Of a DNA stretch of 6,806 nucleotides, positions 4,737 through 6,806 are shown piece after piece. This stretch comes from Brevundimonas sp. (GTDB lineage Bacteria; Pseudomonadota; Alphaproteobacteria; Caulobacterales; Caulobacteraceae): the NCBI GenBank assembly GCA_020253595.1, contig JADCBH010000036.1, positions 1-6,806 on the forward strand, in the 5' to 3' direction. The notes beneath the pieces are model-generated. The model was not told where the DNA came from. It searched no databases and saw only the letters and a list, made by a program, of their open reading frames with translations. Position numbers and translations under genes: made by a program. Position 1 is the stretch's first letter. The number at the start of each line of letters is the position of its first letter.

Positions 4737-5774
4737 ATGACGGATGAGCGCCTGATTTCTCCCCAGCCCGCGCCCGGCGAGGCTCATGACCGCGCCCTGC
4801 GGCCACAGACCCTGTCGGACTTCGTCGGCCAGGAGCAGGCCAAGGGCAATCTGAAGGTCTTCATCGAGGCGGCGCGCGGGCGCGGCGAGGCGATGGACCA
4901 CGTGTTGCTGTTCGGGCCTCCGGGACTGGGCAAGACCACGCTGGCCCAGATCGTGTCGCGCGAACTGGGCGTCGGTTTCCGTGCCACCTCCGGGCCGATC
5001 CTGGCCAAGGCGGGGGATCTGGCGGCGATCCTGACCAACCTTGAGCCGCGCGACGTCCTCTTCATCGACGAGATCCACCGCCTGGCCCCGACGGTCGAGG
5101 AGATCCTGTATCCGGCCATGGAGGACCATGTGCTGGACCTCATCATCGGCGAGGGGCCCTCGGCGCGGTCGGTGCGGATCGATCTGGCGCCGTTCACCCT
5201 GGTGGGGGCGACGACGCGGGCGGGGTTGCTCGCCACGCCGCTGAGGGACCGGTTCGGCATTCCGCTGAGGCTGGAGTTCTACACGCCCGATGAGCTGGTC
5301 CGCGTCATCACCGGGGCGGCACGCAAGATGGGCGCGCCGATCGACGACGACGGCGCGCGCGAGATTGCGTCAAGGTCTCGCGGCACGCCCAGGGTGGCGG
5401 GACGGTTGTTGAGGCGGGTGCGCGACTTCGCGGGGGCGGAAGGCGCAGCCGTCATTGACAAGCTCGTGGCGGCCCGCGCGCTCAGTCGTCTGGAGATCGA
5501 CGAGGCGGGGCTGGATGCCAATGACCGTCGCTTCCTCAAGGCCCTGATCGAGAACTATGGCGGGGGTCCCGTCGGGATGGACACGCTGGCCGCCGCCATC
5601 GCCGAGGCGCGCGACGCGGTCGAGGACGTGATCGAGCCCTACCTGCTCCAGCAGGGCTTCATCCAGAGGACGCCGCGCGGTCGCATGGCGTGCGCCAGGG
5701 CCTATGCGCATCTGGGGTTGGCGGAACCGCCCAAGCCCGCGAGCGCGCCGGACCTGTTCGGGGAGGGGCGATGA
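4737..5774 (+). CDS. ruvB: Holliday junction branch-migration ATPase RuvB
   Basis: A 345-residue AAA+ helicase of normal length. RuvB hexamers flank RuvA at a Holliday junction and pump DNA through, using ATP. Visible motifs: the N-terminal LRPQTLSDFVGQEQAK (21-36), Walker A GPPGLGKTT (60-68), Walker B LFIDEIH (108-114), sensor 1 GATTR (157-161), the LRDRFG stretch carrying the arginine finger (169-174), and sensor 2 GTPRVAGRLLRR (216-227). The C-terminal winged-helix DNA-binding domain has YGGGPVGMDTLAAAI (274-288) and QRTPRGR (310-316). The tail ends PPKPASAPDLFGEGR. The start is the ATG with AGGGAGG six bases upstream and gives the usual N-terminus. Its TGA overlaps the ybgC ATG as ATGA (5771-5774), so the next gene is probably translationally coupled. 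Confidence 0.98.
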   Translation: MTDERLISPQPAPGEAHDRALRPQTLSDFVGQEQAKGNLKVFIEAARGRGEAMDHVLLFGPPGLGKTTLAQIVSRELGVGFRATSGPILAKAGDLAAILTNLEPRDVLFIDEIHRLAPTVEEILYPAMEDHVLDLIIGEGPSARSVRIDLAPFTLVGATTRAGLLATPLRDRFGIPLRLEFYTPDELVRVITGAARKMGAPIDDDGAREIASRSRGTPRVAGRLLRRVRDFAGAEGAAVIDKLVAARALSRLEIDEAGLDANDRRFLKALIENYGGGPVGMDTLAAAIAEARDAVEDVIEPYLLQQGFIQRTPRGRMACARAYAHLGLAEPPKPASAPDLFGEGR

Positions 5775-6220
5775 CCGACACCCCCACCTTCGGCCGGTTC
5801 GACGGGCGCGATCACCTGCTGCCGGTGCGGGTCTACTATGAAGACACCGACTTCACCGGCGTCGTCTATCACGCCAACTACGTCCGCTATTTCGAGCGGG
5901 GGCGGTCGGATTTTCTGCGCGCCATCGGCATCGGCCATGCCCAGCTTCTGGATGACGACGCGCCGCTGGCCTTTGTCGTGGCCGAGATGAAGCTGACCTT
6001 CGTCAGACCCGCCCGGATCGACGACGCCCTGTTGGTCCGAACCCGCTACGGGGCGATCCGTGGACCTCGCCTGATGATCTCACAGACCATCGAGCGTGAC
6101 GGTGAGGTGATGTGCCGGGCCGATGTCACGGCGGTGTGCATCCACCTGGACGGTCGCCCCCGGCGGCCGACGCGGGCCCTGGTCGAGGCGGTGACCCCCT
6201 GGCTGACGGGCGGGACTTGA
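5771..6220 (+). CDS. ybgC: Tol-Pal system-associated acyl-CoA thioesterase YbgC
   Basis: A 149-residue cytoplasmic hotdog thioesterase, close in length to E. coli YbgC (134) with a longer N-terminus. Family members hydrolyse acyl-CoAs, and E. coli YbgC has been linked to phospholipid synthesis at the membrane. The signature VRVYYEDTDFTGVVYHANY (19-37) followed by VRYFERGRSDFLR (38-50) is diagnostic, with catalytic Asp27 equivalent to E. coli Asp18. FVVAEMKLTFVRPARIDD (68-85) and MCRADVTAVCIHL (114-126) are the following strands. It overlaps ruvB by ATGA and has its own GGAGG (5762-5766) inside the ruvB end. It sits just before tolQ, the standard head of a tol-pal cluster, so this locus joins the ruv genes to the envelope operon. 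No defect was seen. Confidence 0.96.
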   Translation: MTDTPTFGRFDGRDHLLPVRVYYEDTDFTGVVYHANYVRYFERGRSDFLRAIGIGHAQLLDDDAPLAFVVAEMKLTFVRPARIDDALLVRTRYGAIRGPRLMISQTIERDGEVMCRADVTAVCIHLDGRPRRPTRALVEAVTPWLTGGT

Positions 6221-6350
6221 GTCTTTCGCGCCACAGATCGCCGGTCGTCAGATTCCGGCAGGCGGCGTTAGGGACTTCCCGGCCCGATCTGCCTTAGAAC
6301 AGCCATGCGCGGTCGCTGGATTGACCGCAGCTCGCATCCGGGACGACCAC

Positions 6351-6806
6351 ATGACCGCCGAAGCCGCAGACGCAAACCTGTTGGACCCGATCTATCTGTT
6401 CATGGCCGCCGACTGGGTGGTGAAGTCAGTGATGGTCGGCCTGGTGATCGCCTCGGTGTGGTCGTGGACCGTCATTATCGACAAGGCCTTTCGCTTTACG
6501 GCTCTGAACCGCCAGGCGGATGAGTTCGAGAAGTCCATCGCGTCCGGCCGGTCCCTGGAGGATGTCGCTGCCCAGGCTGGGCCGGAGCCCAGCCACGCCT
6601 TGCCGCGCATGCTGCAGATCGCCCTGTCGGACTGGCGCGAGACGCGGGCCAAGGGTCCCCTGACCGATACCCAGGGCAACCTGCTGATCACCCGCATCGA
6701 CCGGGCGCTGGACAGCCTGATCGCGCGCGAGGGCCAGAGGGTGGAGGAAGGTCTGGGCGTGCTGTCGGTGGTCGCCACTGCCTCGCCGTTCGTCGGCCTG
6801 TTCGGA
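6351..6806 (+). CDS. tolQ: Tol-Pal inner-membrane proton-channel subunit TolQ, N-terminal part
   Basis: The first 152 codons of a protein usually about 230 residues long; it is cut by the window edge. TolQ with TolR uses the proton gradient to energise TolA, which acts on Pal and TolB to constrict the outer membrane at division. Visible: an LDPIYLFMAADWVVK opening (11-25), the first transmembrane segment at about 24-44, a cytoplasmic domain with the helical LPRMLQIALSDW and NLLITRIDRALDSLIARE stretches (84-128), and the start of the second membrane segment with the family motif ATASPFVGLFG (142-152). The Shine-Dalgarno is weak (GGGACGA at 6340-6346). A 130-base gap follows ybgC, so tolQ may have its own promoter, but none was convincing by eye. 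tolR, tolA, tolB and pal are expected downstream. Confidence 0.95.
   Translation, partial: MTAEAADANLLDPIYLFMAADWVVKSVMVGLVIASVWSWTVIIDKAFRFTALNRQADEFEKSIASGRSLEDVAAQAGPEPSHALPRMLQIALSDWRETRAKGPLTDTQGNLLITRIDRALDSLIAREGQRVEEGLGVLSVVATASPFVGLFG

Noticed and set aside
6221..6350. Promoter or small gene in the ybgC-tolQ gap
   Set aside because: No paired -35/-10 boxes could be matched by eye, and the frame from 6305 is a shadow that runs out of phase through tolQ.

Overview
The window is GC-rich, densely coded and bacterial. The gene order yebC - (TonB-like) - ruvC - ruvA - ruvB - ybgC - tolQ and the wording of the proteins (for example the YebC opening MAGHSKFKNIMHKKGRADAA) point to an alphaproteobacterium, most likely of the Caulobacterales (Caulobacter/Brevundimonas type). 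This assignment is inferred from gene order and sequence style, not from a database match.

Layout: (1) Positions 1-956, minus strand: most of a zinc-dependent alcohol dehydrogenase whose C-terminus lies outside the window. (2) 957-1120: a divergent intergenic gap with two small tandem hairpins just before the next ribosome binding site. (3) 1121-1558, plus: a hotdog-fold acyl-CoA thioesterase. (4) 1555-1740, minus: a 61-residue single-pass membrane protein of unknown function, whose stop codon interlocks with that of the thioesterase in a shared CTAG. (5) 1741-1909: a divergent gap with a plausible sigma-70-type promoter for yebC. (6) 1910-3262, plus: yebC and, three bases on, a membrane-anchored protein with a TonB-type C-terminal domain. 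(7) 3312-5774: ruvC, ruvA and ruvB, the complete Holliday-junction branch-migration and resolution machine. (8) 5771-6220: ybgC, overlapping ruvB by ATGA. (9) 6351 to the end: the first 152 codons of tolQ, the start of the Tol-Pal envelope system.

No wholly new multi-gene system is apparent; the genes are mostly well-known housekeeping families. The most interesting structure is non-coding in origin. Two palindromic repeat elements sit exactly at the two internal junctions of the ruv cluster: one (about 3796-3932) at the ruvC/ruvA junction and one (about 4573-4726) between ruvA and ruvB. Both halves of each share one design: outer hairpin, TGGC, small inner hairpin, then a GGA...GGGG core. 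They look like diverged members of one repeat family. The first is translated as a 49-residue low-complexity tail on RuvC and places the ruvA Shine-Dalgarno inside a perfect 11-bp stem. The second supplies part of the ruvB ribosome binding site and is spanned by an open frame with ATGA overlaps to both ruvA and ruvB. This suggests that repeats inserted into an operon have been tolerated in forms that keep ribosomes moving through them.

Functionally, RuvA and RuvB form the branch-migration motor and RuvC cuts the junction. YbgC and TolQ belong to the cell-envelope Tol-Pal cluster, and YebC is a translation/regulatory factor often found beside ruvC.
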